The notes: generated by a model from the letters alone, not told the origin. A DNA stretch of 32,559 nt from Candidatus Helarchaeota archaeon (GCA_029838215.1 JALGVI010000048.1:1-32559); one strand, 5' to 3'. Shown: positions 14,595-22,879, counted from the stretch's first letter. Numbers and translations are program-made.

Positions 14595-15230
14595 ATGAGT
14601 GAGGATTTTAAGCCTTATAGTTCACCAATTCCAATAACTGGAACCAGTTATAGTGCTCAAATAGGAAAAAATCCAGAAGATAAATGGGTTATCAGGTTAA
14701 TCAAGGCACGTCAAGTTGTTGAAACCGAAGTTTTTGATGAATTGAATGGAAATTTAATGGTGGGTTTTATCTTACGCGCCACTGCCATCCCAATGTTAAA
14801 TCCATATAAGATTTCTCAAAATATTAAGATGCTTATCACGCAAGCCGAGCGTGGACCGCTTCAAGTCAAACCCCCTGCCCCAACACCACCACCTGTTAGT
14901 GCTGGAATGCCCGCGCAGGGAATGGGGAGCCTTACAGCAGGAATATCGCGAACTTCAGAATACGATATTCCACGTCCAAGTAGTTCCGCAGCACCTCCAC
15001 CAACCTCGATTCCTGCTGCGCCTGCGGCACCAGCGGCACCAGCGGCACCAGCTACTCCTGCAGCCCCTGTAGGATCCAATTGCCCGCAGTGTAGTTCACC
15101 AATTCAATCCAATTGGAATTTATGCGCATTTTGTGGACACGTGTTAAAAAAGCTAAATTGTCCGGGCTGTGGCAAGGAAATTAATTTTAGTTTCAAGATA
15201 TGTCCATATTGCGGTCTCGCTCTCAAGTAG
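14595..15230 (+). CDS. zinc-ribbon protein with an Ala/Pro linker (211 aa)
   Basis: A three-part soluble protein. Residues 1-95 form an unknown alpha/beta domain (VIRLIKARQVVETEVFDEL onward). Residues about 96-160 are a low-complexity Pro/Ala linker ending in an (AAP)n stretch. Residues about 161-211 are two zinc ribbons with four CxxC pairs: CPQC, CAFC, CPGC and CPYC. The double zinc ribbon suggests protein or nucleic-acid binding; no enzyme motif is present. A TATA-like CATATATTTATT near 14470-14481 would leave a leader of about 90 nt. Function unknown; tethered zinc ribbons are common in archaeal scaffold and regulatory proteins. Confidence 0.78.
   Translation: MSEDFKPYSSPIPITGTSYSAQIGKNPEDKWVIRLIKARQVVETEVFDELNGNLMVGFILRATAIPMLNPYKISQNIKMLITQAERGPLQVKPPAPTPPPVSAGMPAQGMGSLTAGISRTSEYDIPRPSSSAAPPPTSIPAAPAAPAAPAAPATPAAPVGSNCPQCSSPIQSNWNLCAFCGHVLKKLNCPGCGKEINFSFKICPYCGLALK
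15026..15052 (+). repeat. three perfect 9-bp repeats in the Ala/Pro linker
   Basis: GGCACCAGC occurs three times in tandem (15026, 15035, 15044) inside the zinc-ribbon gene and encodes the Ala-Ala-Pro linker. It is the only perfect tandem repeat I noticed, and its GC-rich codons differ from the AT-rich surroundings. Copy number could vary by slippage. Confidence 0.8.
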
Positions 15231-15399
15231 AATCGTTTGCACGATGCTTTTGAGCTAAGAAACATTCCTTTTTTCCAATTTTTGTCGAAATCATGCACTC
15301 CTTTATGTTTGAGAACCGCAAATTTAAAATAAACTCAACTTGAATAACTAAAAATAGGTAATCAGAAAAACGTGATACGAAGGAATGGTGTAGAATCAC

Positions 15400-15822
15400 A
15401 TGTCAGCTTTGATTGATTGGAAGAATGAGTGCATCAAAAAAGAACAGAAAATCATGGAGCTTGAAAAAAAACTTCAAGATTGTGCGAAGAAAAATATTGA
15501 ATTATTGAATGATAAAAAGGTAATGGAAGAATCAATTAAAAAACTTGAAACATTTGCTAATTCCATCCAGATGCAAGAGAAAGATCATAATAAAATAGTC
15601 GAGAAAATGGAGAAAGTATGGAAGGGTAAGGTTCTCGAAGCCGAACGAAAAATCAAGGCACTTGAAAAACTTCTCGAAGAAAAACGCAAGGTCGAATTTA
15701 ACGAACAATCCTTAACACTTCAGACATATTTGAAATCATATAAGGAAAAAATACAAAAATTGGAAGATGAATTAAAAGAAAAGGATCAGAAGATCAAAAA
15801 ATTAGAAGGAATTAAATTATAA
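15400..15822 (+). CDS. small coiled-coil protein (140 aa)
   Basis: A 140-residue protein that is charged and heptad-patterned along its whole length (IMELEKKLQDCAKKNIELL, then KIQKLEDELKEKDQKIKKLE at the end). No globular or membrane domain is visible, with one Cys and one Trp in the N-terminal third plus a second Trp near the middle. GGAATGGTG at 15383-15391 precedes the ATG by about 8 nt. The preceding 169 nt hold the end of the zinc-ribbon gene's transcript and an AT-rich promoter-like stretch near 15320-15334. It is convergent with the fabG-type gene. Function unknown. Confidence 0.72.
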   Translation: MSALIDWKNECIKKEQKIMELEKKLQDCAKKNIELLNDKKVMEESIKKLETFANSIQMQEKDHNKIVEKMEKVWKGKVLEAERKIKALEKLLEEKRKVEFNEQSLTLQTYLKSYKEKIQKLEDELKEKDQKIKKLEGIKL

Positions 15823-15869
15823 AAAACTATTTTTTAATTGTTTAACGGTGGACGTTGTCCATCGCTCAT

Positions 15870-16625
15870 CTACATGAATTGTCCGCCTGATACAAGTATT
15901 ACTTCTCCGGTTATGTACGAAGCCTCTTCAGATGCCAAAAACAAGGCAACGTTTGCGATGTCTTCAGGTTCTCCAGGACGTTTTAGTGGGACTTGGTCCA
16001 CGAGCATGTCGAAGATTTTTTGCGGCATGCTGGCAGTCATGTCGGTTTTTATGAGTCCGGGTTGTATGGCATTGACGTTTATGGGGGTTCCCTTGTAGCT
16101 CAGCTCTTTTGCAAGAGTTTTCGTCAAGCCCACCAACGCGGCCTTTGTAGCGGTATAATTCGCTTGACCAACATTACCAACTTTTCCCATGACTGATGAA
16201 ATATTTATGATTTTTCCCCATTTATTCTTCGTCATTATTGGAGCGGCAATCTTGCACATGTTGAAAACACCCGTGAGATTAACACGTATAACTTCATCCC
16301 ATTGTTCATTTGTCATCTTGAAAAATAATGCATCACGAATGATCCCGGCATTATTAACCAATATTAATTTGATATCATCAATGTTGAAATTCGCACGGAT
16401 GATTTCTTCTGCTTTTTTCACGTCATCACGATTTCCAACATCGCAATGAATGGCAATTGCCTTTCGCCCCAGAACCTCGCATTCCTTGGCGGTTTGCTCC
16501 ACAAGGTCTTTGAGAATGTCCAGACAAACAATGTCGGCACCTTCACGGGCAAATTTGAGTGCAATTGCTTTCCCAATTCCTCTCGCCGCACCAGTTACGA
16601 TGGCGACGGTATCTTTTAATCGCAT
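15870..16625 (-). CDS. fabG: FabG-type short-chain dehydrogenase/reductase
   Basis: A 251-residue NAD(P)-dependent reductase closest to 3-oxoacyl-ACP (or acyl-CoA) reductases. The cofactor motif is TGAARGIG (11-18), NNAG is present, and the catalytic triad is ISS...YTATK (Ser, Tyr, Lys) with the FabG-like NVNAIQPGLIKTDMT. The C-terminal end ITGEVILVSGGQFM is typical of FabG. No acyl carrier protein or other fatty-acid synthase gene is adjacent, so it may act on CoA esters or a different keto substrate. It lies 97 nt behind korC on the same strand, with AGGTGA just before the ATG and two copies of a 10-bp repeat in the gap. The SDR family is certain; the exact substrate is not. Confidence 0.85.
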   Translation of the reverse strand: MRLKDTVAIVTGAARGIGKAIALKFAREGADIVCLDILKDLVEQTAKECEVLGRKAIAIHCDVGNRDDVKKAEEIIRANFNIDDIKLILVNNAGIIRDALFFKMTNEQWDEVIRVNLTGVFNMCKIAAPIMTKNKWGKIINISSVMGKVGNVGQANYTATKAALVGLTKTLAKELSYKGTPINVNAIQPGLIKTDMTASMPQKIFDMLVDQVPLKRPGEPEDIANVALFLASEEASYITGEVILVSGGQFM

Positions 16626-16636
16626 TTTTTCACCTA

Positions 16637-16658
16637 CAGATATTTAGTCAGATATTTA
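16637..16658 (-). repeat. 10-bp direct repeats upstream of the FabG-type gene
   Basis: CAGATATTTA occurs at 16637-16646 and again at 16649-16658, separated by two bases, so the copies sit about one DNA turn apart (12 bp) ahead of the start codon. A close match, CAGATATCTA, is found at 19617-19626 upstream of korD. The spacing suits a dimeric or paired regulator, but the motif is AT-rich and could be chance. Confidence 0.4.
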
Positions 16659-16722
16659 ACATTAATCAGTAAAATGAACGAAATCGAATTTTATTAAAAT
16701 ACCGAAAAATCGTTAAACGACC

Positions 16723-17256
16723 TTATTCTAACAGAGAAAGACCAAGATCAAGTGCCTCCAAATTAATTGAAACGAATTTTCTCGGCACCAAATTTTTTAT
16801 CGAATCAATGAGAGATTTGGAGGAAACTATTGTTTTTAATCTTGTAAGAACGCCTATCATTATGATATTTGCAACTATACGCTTTCCCAATTTTAATGCC
16901 AATTCTGTAGCAGGGATGGCGACGATTTCATGACCTTGTTCTTCTGGCAATTCGACGCTATTTGAATTTATCAAAACCAAGGCTTTGGTTGTAATCAGCG
17001 GGAAATACACGTCGAATGCTTCTTGGGACATCGCTACTAAGATATCGGCTTTATCAATAATGGGAAAATTTATTGAACGATCTGCTGAGATTATCATGTC
17101 ACTTTTCAACCGTCCGCCACGTTGTTCAGGACCATAAGATTGAATTTGCGCGACCTTGTAGCCGTCTCTAATTGCGGCATCACCAAAAATAATGGAGGCT
17201 CTCACGATTCCTTGTCCTCCTTGACCAGAGAATCTAATTTTAATCTTTTTGTTCAT
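16723..17256 (-). CDS. korC: 2-oxoacid:ferredoxin oxidoreductase, gamma subunit
   Basis: A 177-residue gamma subunit of the 2-oxoglutarate (or related 2-oxoacid):ferredoxin oxidoreductase. The opening KIRFSGQGGQGIVRASIIFG (residues 5-24) and the following YGPEQRGGRLKSD are family hallmarks. The catalytic complex oxidatively decarboxylates a 2-oxoacid to its CoA ester and reduces ferredoxin; gamma forms part of the CoA-binding site. The ATG overlaps the end of the beta-subunit gene by 17 nt, so translation is coupled. It is the last gene of korDABC. Substrate choice between 2-oxoglutarate and a broader range cannot be fixed by sequence. Confidence 0.93.
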   Translation of the reverse strand: MNKKIKIRFSGQGGQGIVRASIIFGDAAIRDGYKVAQIQSYGPEQRGGRLKSDMIISADRSINFPIIDKADILVAMSQEAFDVYFPLITTKALVLINSNSVELPEEQGHEIVAIPATELALKLGKRIVANIIMIGVLTRLKTIVSSKSLIDSIKNLVPRKFVSINLEALDLGLSLLE

Positions 17257-18154
17257 CTTTGGCCGCCCAGAATTGTTTTTTTGCTCGTTTTTTCATTTCT
17301 TCGTATAATTCATGAAAATCCGACTTGTAAAGGTCACTAAATTCACCTATGAGTATCTTACCTGCCTTGGATTGAGTGATTTTAAACAAGTCACAAAGAT
17401 CATTATCAGGATAGGTTTTTGCACTTTCAAGGTGGTGCTTGGTCTCAGGAGAGTAGAGCAGAGAGTTATCCAGAAAAGAGCGAATCATTTTTCGTGGGTC
17501 TCCAGAGATATTACGTCGTCCATAGGATACGGGACAGGTACTGATCATTTCCACGAATGAAAATCCTTTTCTTGTAACGGCTTTTTTTATTGCGGTAATG
17601 GCTTGGACGGAATGTGCAACAGTCCAACGCGCCACGTAGACAGCACCAGCAGCTTTCGCTAGCACGCTTAAGTTAAACGAATGTTCGATGTTTCTATACG
17701 GAGTTGTCGTGCTCAGATCGCCCATTGGCATGGTCGATGATGCTTGTCCACCCGTCATGCCGTAGTTAAAATTATTGATACAAATGACGGTGATATCAAT
17801 GTTCCTCCTTATTGCGTGAATGAAATGACTCATTCCTATCGAACCCAAATCACCATCCCCTGTAATGACGATCACGTTGAGGGCTGGATTTGTCGCCTTG
17901 ATTCCCGTGGCAAAAGCTATGGCACGACCATGAGTCGTATGAAGCCCATCAGACTCGAAATAGGCGGGAAGACGAGATGAACACCCAATCCCTGATACCA
18001 AAACCAAATCATTTTGATTAATCTTCAAGTCATCTAATGCCCGCACTAAATAATTTAAAACCATACCATTTCCACAGCCGGGACAAAATATCGTGGGTAA
18101 CAGGGGTTCTCGCAAATATTTCTTAACGAGTTCTCTTCCCGTCTTGCTTGTCAT
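17240..18154 (-). CDS. korB: 2-oxoacid:ferredoxin oxidoreductase, beta subunit (TPP-binding)
   Basis: A 304-residue beta subunit carrying thiamine diphosphate. The TPP motif is GDGDLGSIGMSHFIH followed about 25 residues later by INNFNYGMTGGQ. Cluster ligands are likely CPGCG near the N-terminus, GIGCSSRLPAYF and the ISTCPVSYGRRN cysteine, as in single-[4Fe-4S] beta subunits. Its ATG overlaps the alpha-subunit stop by one base (TAATG) and GAGGTG precedes it. The C-terminal 70 residues (LYKSDFHELYEEMKKRAKK) are somewhat longer than in typical KorB. It works with the alpha, gamma and ferredoxin-like delta subunits encoded next to it. Confidence 0.94.
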   Translation of the reverse strand: MTSKTGRELVKKYLREPLLPTIFCPGCGNGMVLNYLVRALDDLKINQNDLVLVSGIGCSSRLPAYFESDGLHTTHGRAIAFATGIKATNPALNVIVITGDGDLGSIGMSHFIHAIRRNIDITVICINNFNYGMTGGQASSTMPMGDLSTTTPYRNIEHSFNLSVLAKAAGAVYVARWTVAHSVQAITAIKKAVTRKGFSFVEMISTCPVSYGRRNISGDPRKMIRSFLDNSLLYSPETKHHLESAKTYPDNDLCDLFKITQSKAGKILIGEFSDLYKSDFHELYEEMKKRAKKQFWAAKDEQKD

Positions 18155-19341
18155 TAGAGCACCTCTTTGATCTTTGCCAATATTTCCTCAGGTGAATGAA
18201 GTTCGCCCCCGATCTTGCCAAAACGAATTACTTCAGCATTTCCCCTCGAATACTCAGATACCTTGTGAAAAATTTGTCCCATGTTCATCTCAGGGACGAT
18301 AAAATATTTGGTCTTCTGGCTCAGATTGAAGATGAGTTCATCTGCAAAGGGCCAAATTGTTATCAATCGAAGATTTCCGACGCTAATATCCTGCGCACGT
18401 GCCATCTCAACGGCTTCAATTGCAGGACGCGATGTTATGCCGTGGCTCACGATGATGATTTTTGGATCATCGTCAAGGTATTGAGCTTCATACCTGACGA
18501 TGTCATCTCTATTGTCTGAAATTTTTTCGTAAAAACGCCTTACAAGTTCTTCATGGACTTTAGGGTCTTGTGTTGCTGGATACGATTTCCAATCATGAGT
18601 TAGCCCCGTGAGATAAGTATGGTATTCATCACCTAATTTGTCCATTTCCGGTACCTTGCTTTCAGGATGGGTGAAACCGGTCCGAAATGGAAGGTATTGA
18701 GATACGTCAATGGTGACAGGAGAGCGCTTCTTGATAACCACGTCATTTGGGTCAGGAATTATTAAGGATTCACGTAAATGAGCTGTAATGGCATCAGACA
18801 AGATGATGACAGGAGTTCGATATTTATCCGCAAGATTGAAAGCTTGGATGGTGATATCTAAACAATCTTGAACACCATTCGGAGCAAGTGCTATGATACT
18901 ATGATCACCGTGCGTGCCCCACCGTGCCTGCATTATATCCCCTTGGCTTGCCTTTGTTGGTTGACCCGTTGATGGTCCGGACCGTTGAACATCCACGATC
19001 ACGATGGGTGTTTCAGTCATGCAAGCATACCCAATATTCTCTTGCATGAGCGAAAAGCCGGGACCGGATGTTGCAGTCATCGTTCGGATTCCATTCCACG
19101 AGGCACCTATAATGGCAGCAATTGCAGCAATTTCATCTTCCATTTGAAGAAACATTCCATCAAGTAACGGCAAGAACTTAGCCATTTTTTCAAGAATTTC
19201 GGTGGCGGGCGTTATGGGGTATCCCGCGAAAAATCGGCATCCGGCTAAAAGAGCTCCATATACCATGGCATCATTACCCGTAACGAATTGCTTCTTTGGT
19301 TGAAGAATGTCTTCCAATTTAATTGCTTTATCCTTCAGCAC
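18154..19341 (-). CDS. korA: 2-oxoacid:ferredoxin oxidoreductase, alpha subunit
   Basis: A 395-residue alpha subunit. Signatures in order are GCRFFAGYPITPATEI, MEDEIAAIAAIIGASWNG, TSGPGFSLMQENIGYA and VQRSGPSTGQPTKASQGD, the last typical of the 2-oxoglutarate-type enzymes, followed by a transketolase C-terminal-like domain with HGITSRPA. GTG at 19341 is chosen because AAAAGGAGG lies just before it; the ATG at 19359 and GTG at 19377 upstream are inside the preceding gene. The start overlaps korD by 14 nt, a translational-coupling arrangement. It supplies the substrate-binding half of the active site together with beta. Confidence 0.92.
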   Translation of the reverse strand: MLKDKAIKLEDILQPKKQFVTGNDAMVYGALLAGCRFFAGYPITPATEILEKMAKFLPLLDGMFLQMEDEIAAIAAIIGASWNGIRTMTATSGPGFSLMQENIGYACMTETPIVIVDVQRSGPSTGQPTKASQGDIMQARWGTHGDHSIIALAPNGVQDCLDITIQAFNLADKYRTPVIILSDAITAHLRESLIIPDPNDVVIKKRSPVTIDVSQYLPFRTGFTHPESKVPEMDKLGDEYHTYLTGLTHDWKSYPATQDPKVHEELVRRFYEKISDNRDDIVRYEAQYLDDDPKIIIVSHGITSRPAIEAVEMARAQDISVGNLRLITIWPFADELIFNLSQKTKYFIVPEMNMGQIFHKVSEYSRGNAEVIRFGKIGGELHSPEEILAKIKEVL

Positions 19342-19573
19342 TTGTTGCCTCCTTTTCATTTTCAAATTCCTCGACACTAATGGCGAAATCAGGGCAGATT
19401 AGCTCGCATCTCTTGCAATTGATACAGGCTTCGGGATCTTTGACTTCTACAACATCGTATCCCTTCTTATTAAATCGACCTGAAAAATCTAACACGTTTT
19501 TCGGGCAGACCTCAATGCACAAGCCGCAACCTTTACAACATTCTTCATTTATCACGGGAACCAAGAATTTCAC
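19328..19573 (-). CDS. korD: ferredoxin-like delta subunit of 2-oxoacid:ferredoxin oxidoreductase
   Basis: An 81-residue protein with two [4Fe-4S] motifs: CCKGCGLCIEVCPKNV (12-27) and CINCKRCELICPDF (51-64). It shuttles electrons from the catalytic complex to free ferredoxin. It is the first gene of the D-A-B-C operon, the archaeal order. The start is GTG at 19573 with no clear ribosome site; a TATA-like ATTATTTAGAT (19601-19591) centred about 23 nt before it suggests a nearly leaderless transcript. The upstream gene is divergent. Confidence 0.93.
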   Translation of the reverse strand: MKFLVPVINEECCKGCGLCIEVCPKNVLDFSGRFNKKGYDVVEVKDPEACINCKRCELICPDFAISVEEFENEKEATSAEG

Positions 19574-19590
19574 CGCAAGGAAAACGCTTA

Positions 19591-19601
19591 ATCTAAATAA
19601 T
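19591..19601 (-). promoter_or_regulatory. TATA-like box for korDABC
   Basis: ATTATTTAGAT on the minus strand is centred 23 nt before the GTG of korD. The message would start at or just beside the codon. CAGATATCTA (19617-19626) lies about 15 bp further upstream and resembles the direct repeats before the FabG-type gene. Confidence 0.4.
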
Positions 19602-19604
19602 GAA

Positions 19605-21767
19605 ATGGGCGCAGTTCAGATATCTAAATATCCAAAGAAAAATTATAGCACGTCCAATAATACTTCATTGATGGATTCGTTAAATATATTTGGAAGCCTG
19701 AGTTTTAAGAATTTAGTAAAAAATCCCGAATTTCGTCAATTTTTGAGGGCTTTAGGAGGAGTGAATATCCATTCAGATGTGGAAAACATCGTTCCGTCAT
19801 ATTGGACATCAACTCGTTGGAGAATTGAAAAAATCAAAGGTAAGGATTACGTCTTATCCCCTGCATTTTACAGAGATGAAGATTTAAGCATTCGGTTTGC
19901 CATTCGCGTGGACAAGGACAAATTCCAACTAAACGTTCATGTAAAGAAAAAAAACGAAGAGAAAATACTTGATTCAATTGCATGTTATAAAATCGTAACA
20001 GAATACATGGAAGATGAAAAGAAAAGCACGTACAGAGTCGAGTTGACACCGTTCGAAGAATTATTCGTGACCATTTCGAATCTAGATGCTTATTTTCAGG
20101 AAAAATTACCGATATATGAAACTTGGGACTTGAATATTGTCAATCAGGCATTTGATATCGTGATCGAACGGGGATATGCCACGCAAGAGATTCGGAAGAA
20201 GAAATGCAAGGAGATCACTGAAAACATAATTCTCTTATCGGAAGATGAAGATCTCTACAAGGCGCAAATTTACATTCAAATCAAGTCCTTGCTGGATTTT
20301 TGGGATTTTGACTGGTTTAACGATCTCAATGAGCATGTTGATTTGTTGGGTTTTCTTCACGAAATCGCGGCAAAAGAGAGTTCCGAAGAAATTGAACACA
20401 AGATTGCATTCATAGCCGAGAGGCGAACGGATGAGCGACTCTTGGATAAATTCATTACAGAAATGACAACCATGAATTTAAATGCTAAGAATCGAGTTTA
20501 TTGGTTTGTTTCCTGCATAAAGCGCCAATCAATTCGCCGCAGGCTTGAAAGCATCTTGTTAAGACGTTTAGAACGAGAGAATGAAACGAATTCCAAGAAC
20601 ATCATCGAACTATTACTAAAAATAGGTCATGTTGAAAATAAATTACTGCTTTTCGAGAAATTTTCACGGTTGGATTTAACAACGAAAATATTCATTTTAG
20701 AGAATCTTGAATCAAACTTAGATCTCCGTCACGTGCCATTTCTAATGCAACTTTTAGAAGATAGAAACTGGCAAGTTCGGCAGAAAACCATCGAAATTTT
20801 GGCTCTAATAGGAGATATTAAAGTTGTCGAGCCCATCATCATTCATCTCGATGATTCGCATTTTTTGGTTCGTTCTCAAGCGGCTTCTCTACTCGGTCAA
20901 TTTAAAAGCAAGATTGCATTGAAGCCTCTCATCTTACGATTAAGAAAAGAAGAAAACATTAACGTGCAGATGAGCATATTGGATTCCATTGAGGAAATAA
21001 AGGAAAAATCGGCTTCATTTCCATTAATCGAGACTTTCAGGAACAAGCAATTTGAAGACAAAGTCCAAACCAGAATCATAGAAGTCCTTGCAAGGATTGG
21101 TGGAAGCAAGGTAGAAGAATTCTTGAAGGAATTGATGACTCCGAAAACCACGAAACACTTACTATTAGCGGCTCTGGAAGCGGCTAAATTGTTAAATGAG
21201 CAAGAAATAATTAAAAGCGTTTATCAAAATTTAACACATCCCGAACCAAGTGTTCGAATGAAAGCACTTGAAACGATTCGATTTTTTCCAACGCCATCAG
21301 AACCAGAAATAATCTTTGCTCGTCTTAAGGACGAGAGAAGCGTTCAATTGGAAGCAATTAGGACGATTGGGCACTTACAGATTAAGAACGGTTATATTCA
21401 TCTCGCACAATTGCTAAAATCAACAGATGATGAGATTGTTCGAGAAACGATCCTTTCGCTCGGTCGAATTAAAGATGAAAGGGGAATATCTTCCTTATTG
21501 AACATCTCGGACATCCGTTTTAGAAATCACGTGGCACTAGCTCTTCCAAAACTGATCAAGCACCCAACGATTTCTGCACTCATGAAACGTCTAATTAATC
21601 CAGATTGGAAAGTCCGGTTATCAGTCGTTCGGACAATTGGTGAGTTTAAAAACCCGGAATCAATTCCTGCCTTGATTTTTTCAATTCAAGATAAAAACGA
21701 AAACGTCCGCTCTGAAGCAAGGAAATTCTTATCAGAATATGAAAAGTTAAAAATAGAAATGAATTGA
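19605..21767 (+). CDS. large HEAT-repeat protein (about 720 aa)
   Basis: A soluble scaffold protein. The N-terminal 340 residues are an unrecognised mixed domain followed by helical stretches with possible diverged repeats. The C-terminal 380 residues hold about ten HEAT units of the PBS-lyase kind, for example DRNWQVRQKTIEILALIGD, DSHFLVRSQAASLLGQFKS, DDEIVRETILSLGRIKD and NPDWKVRLSVVRTIGEFKN. No catalytic motif is visible. The open frame extends further upstream but would overlap korD. ATG 19605 is the first that does not, and ATG 19671 is a credible alternative because ATTATAG at about 19641 suits a leaderless start there. It ends with no spacer against carS. Function unknown; probably a protein-interaction platform. 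Confidence 0.8.
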   Translation: MGAVQISKYPKKNYSTSNNTSLMDSLNIFGSLSFKNLVKNPEFRQFLRALGGVNIHSDVENIVPSYWTSTRWRIEKIKGKDYVLSPAFYRDEDLSIRFAIRVDKDKFQLNVHVKKKNEEKILDSIACYKIVTEYMEDEKKSTYRVELTPFEELFVTISNLDAYFQEKLPIYETWDLNIVNQAFDIVIERGYATQEIRKKKCKEITENIILLSEDEDLYKAQIYIQIKSLLDFWDFDWFNDLNEHVDLLGFLHEIAAKESSEEIEHKIAFIAERRTDERLLDKFITEMTTMNLNAKNRVYWFVSCIKRQSIRRRLESILLRRLERENETNSKNIIELLLKIGHVENKLLLFEKFSRLDLTTKIFILENLESNLDLRHVPFLMQLLEDRNWQVRQKTIEILALIGDIKVVEPIIIHLDDSHFLVRSQAASLLGQFKSKIALKPLILRLRKEENINVQMSILDSIEEIKEKSASFPLIETFRNKQFEDKVQTRIIEVLARIGGSKVEEFLKELMTPKTTKHLLLAALEAAKLLNEQEIIKSVYQNLTHPEPSVRMKALETIRFFPTPSEPEIIFARLKDERSVQLEAIRTIGHLQIKNGYIHLAQLLKSTDDEIVRETILSLGRIKDERGISSLLNISDIRFRNHVALALPKLIKHPTISALMKRLINPDWKVRLSVVRTIGEFKNPESIPALIFSIQDKNENVRSEARKFLSEYEKLKIEMN

Positions 21768-22574
21768 TTACCACGGAACTGACTTTTTACCGAGCTTGTA
21801 AGCAACAAAGTTAGCAAATAAGGCTATTAAGGGAGTAAATATGAGAATCAGAACGTAATAGTACCACGGTAAGAAATACCACGGCATTAGAAAGAGGGGC
21901 AACGTGAATAAAATCGAAATACATATGAAATCAATCTGATCTAGGACAGGAAATTGTGCACCTCTTGGAACTTTAAATCGCCTTTTAATAAAGGAGCCGA
22001 CGAGATCCCCCACGGGAGTTCCAATTGATAGCAATATGATTCGAGGAACGTGTACCCATATTATAGTTAAGGGATAAACAGCCAGAACCCGGGTGAATTC
22101 GTCGAACGTGATGAGTTTCATGGCAACATAATAGAGAGGACCACCGAATAGAGAAATTCGCGTTTCAAAATATGCGACACTTTGAGCAAGGAAATGCAAG
22201 AACAATAAAAAGGGCGAAATTGCAATCCCTATTATGACACCACCGATGAATCCCTCGACGGTCTTGCCATCTCCGAAGATTCTCTCACCATCAAAAAAGT
22301 TCTTGCCAAAATCAATGGGATGTGATGTTCTCCTGAGCGTTCCGGCAATAGTCATTCCTGCATTAGCAATAAAGGCCGGTGCAAAAGTAAGAATGGATAA
22401 CATTAACATTATAAGCCAATCTAGCGGTTTACCATTCAGTATCACAAAAATTACAAAAAGAATATTAATTACACCTAAAATCACGATGAAAATTTCGACA
22501 TTCCGAATGTCTTTCTTTCGAAGTGTATCTTTCTCAGCACGTATTGCCGTGAGGGATAAATCTTCGGAAGTCAT
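21768..22574 (-). CDS. carS: CDP-archaeol synthase
   Basis: A 268-residue polytopic membrane enzyme that transfers CTP to unsaturated archaetidic acid, giving CDP-archaeol, the branch point for polar head groups of archaeal lipids. Family hallmarks are AGTLRRTSHPIDFGKNF, GERIFGDGKTVEGFIGG and GTPVGDLVGSFIKRRFKVPRGAQF followed by PVLDQIDF. It is longer than the usual 170-180 residues because of an N-terminal charged extension of about 25 residues with a preceding helix, and an enlarged loop between helices (VAYFETRISLFGGPLYY...). GGAGG sits 6 nt before the ATG, and a TATA box at 22612-22625 serves it. This gene is the strongest evidence that the window is archaeal. Confidence 0.93.
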   Translation of the reverse strand: MTSEDLSLTAIRAEKDTLRKKDIRNVEIFIVILGVINILFVIFVILNGKPLDWLIMLMLSILTFAPAFIANAGMTIAGTLRRTSHPIDFGKNFFDGERIFGDGKTVEGFIGGVIIGIAISPFLLFLHFLAQSVAYFETRISLFGGPLYYVAMKLITFDEFTRVLAVYPLTIIWVHVPRIILLSIGTPVGDLVGSFIKRRFKVPRGAQFPVLDQIDFICISILFTLPLFLMPWYFLPWYYYVLILIFTPLIALFANFVAYKLGKKSVPW

Positions 22575-22611
22575 GTCTTTCCTCCGTGAGTTTATTAAGT
22601 GGACTAGAATA

Positions 22612-22625
22612 ATTTATTTAAAAAA
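22612..22625 (-). promoter_or_regulatory. TATA box for carS
   Basis: TTTTTAAATAAATT on the minus strand predicts transcription from about 22590, leaving a leader of roughly 16 nt that carries GGAGG. Confidence 0.5.
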
Positions 22626-22850
22626 GTTTTTAATTTCCAATCTTTTGGGAAAATCATCAGAATTAATAGAAAAAATCCCTTTTTAAAAACATCATCCAAG
22701 CACGATTGTTTAGATGCTTTTTAAATATGGAACTTTGCTTTGGCAGGTCTGAAGAAACTAATCTTCACGCCTTCTTCATTTTCTTTTATAAAAAACAATT
22801 GAAAAAAAATCGATAATTTACGACAAAAGATTTAAAGAGAAAGCGAAGAT

Positions 22851-22879
22851 AATTTGGATTATAAAACAGAATCCAAATT
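22851..22879 (+). promoter_or_regulatory. perfect 10-bp inverted repeat bracketing the TATA box of the hydrolase-CPBP gene
   Basis: The arms AATTTGGATT (22851-22860) and AATCCAAATT (22870-22879) are perfectly complementary with a 9-nt spacer. TTATAAAA (22859-22866) overlaps the first arm and spacer and would start transcription near 22888, 18 nt before the TTG start. A dimeric repressor bound here would block TBP. The match is too long and too well placed to be likely by chance, but the regulator is unknown. Confidence 0.6.

Noticed and set aside
15838-16098. Small plus-strand frames over the FabG-type gene
   Set aside because: FabG motifs are intact on the minus strand and these frames have no promoter or ribosome site.
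16637-16658. Start of a CRISPR array
   Set aside because: There are only two 10-bp copies with a 2-bp gap, with no spacer-length intervals and no cas genes.
19323-19604. N-terminal extension of the large HEAT gene
   Set aside because: It would overlap korD on the other strand completely; the extra residues are a mirror of ferredoxin codons rather than protein-like sequence.
22234-22686. 150-codon plus-strand frame across carS and its upstream region
   Set aside because: It is antisense to the well-supported CarS coding sequence, and no domain or membrane pattern of its own stands out.
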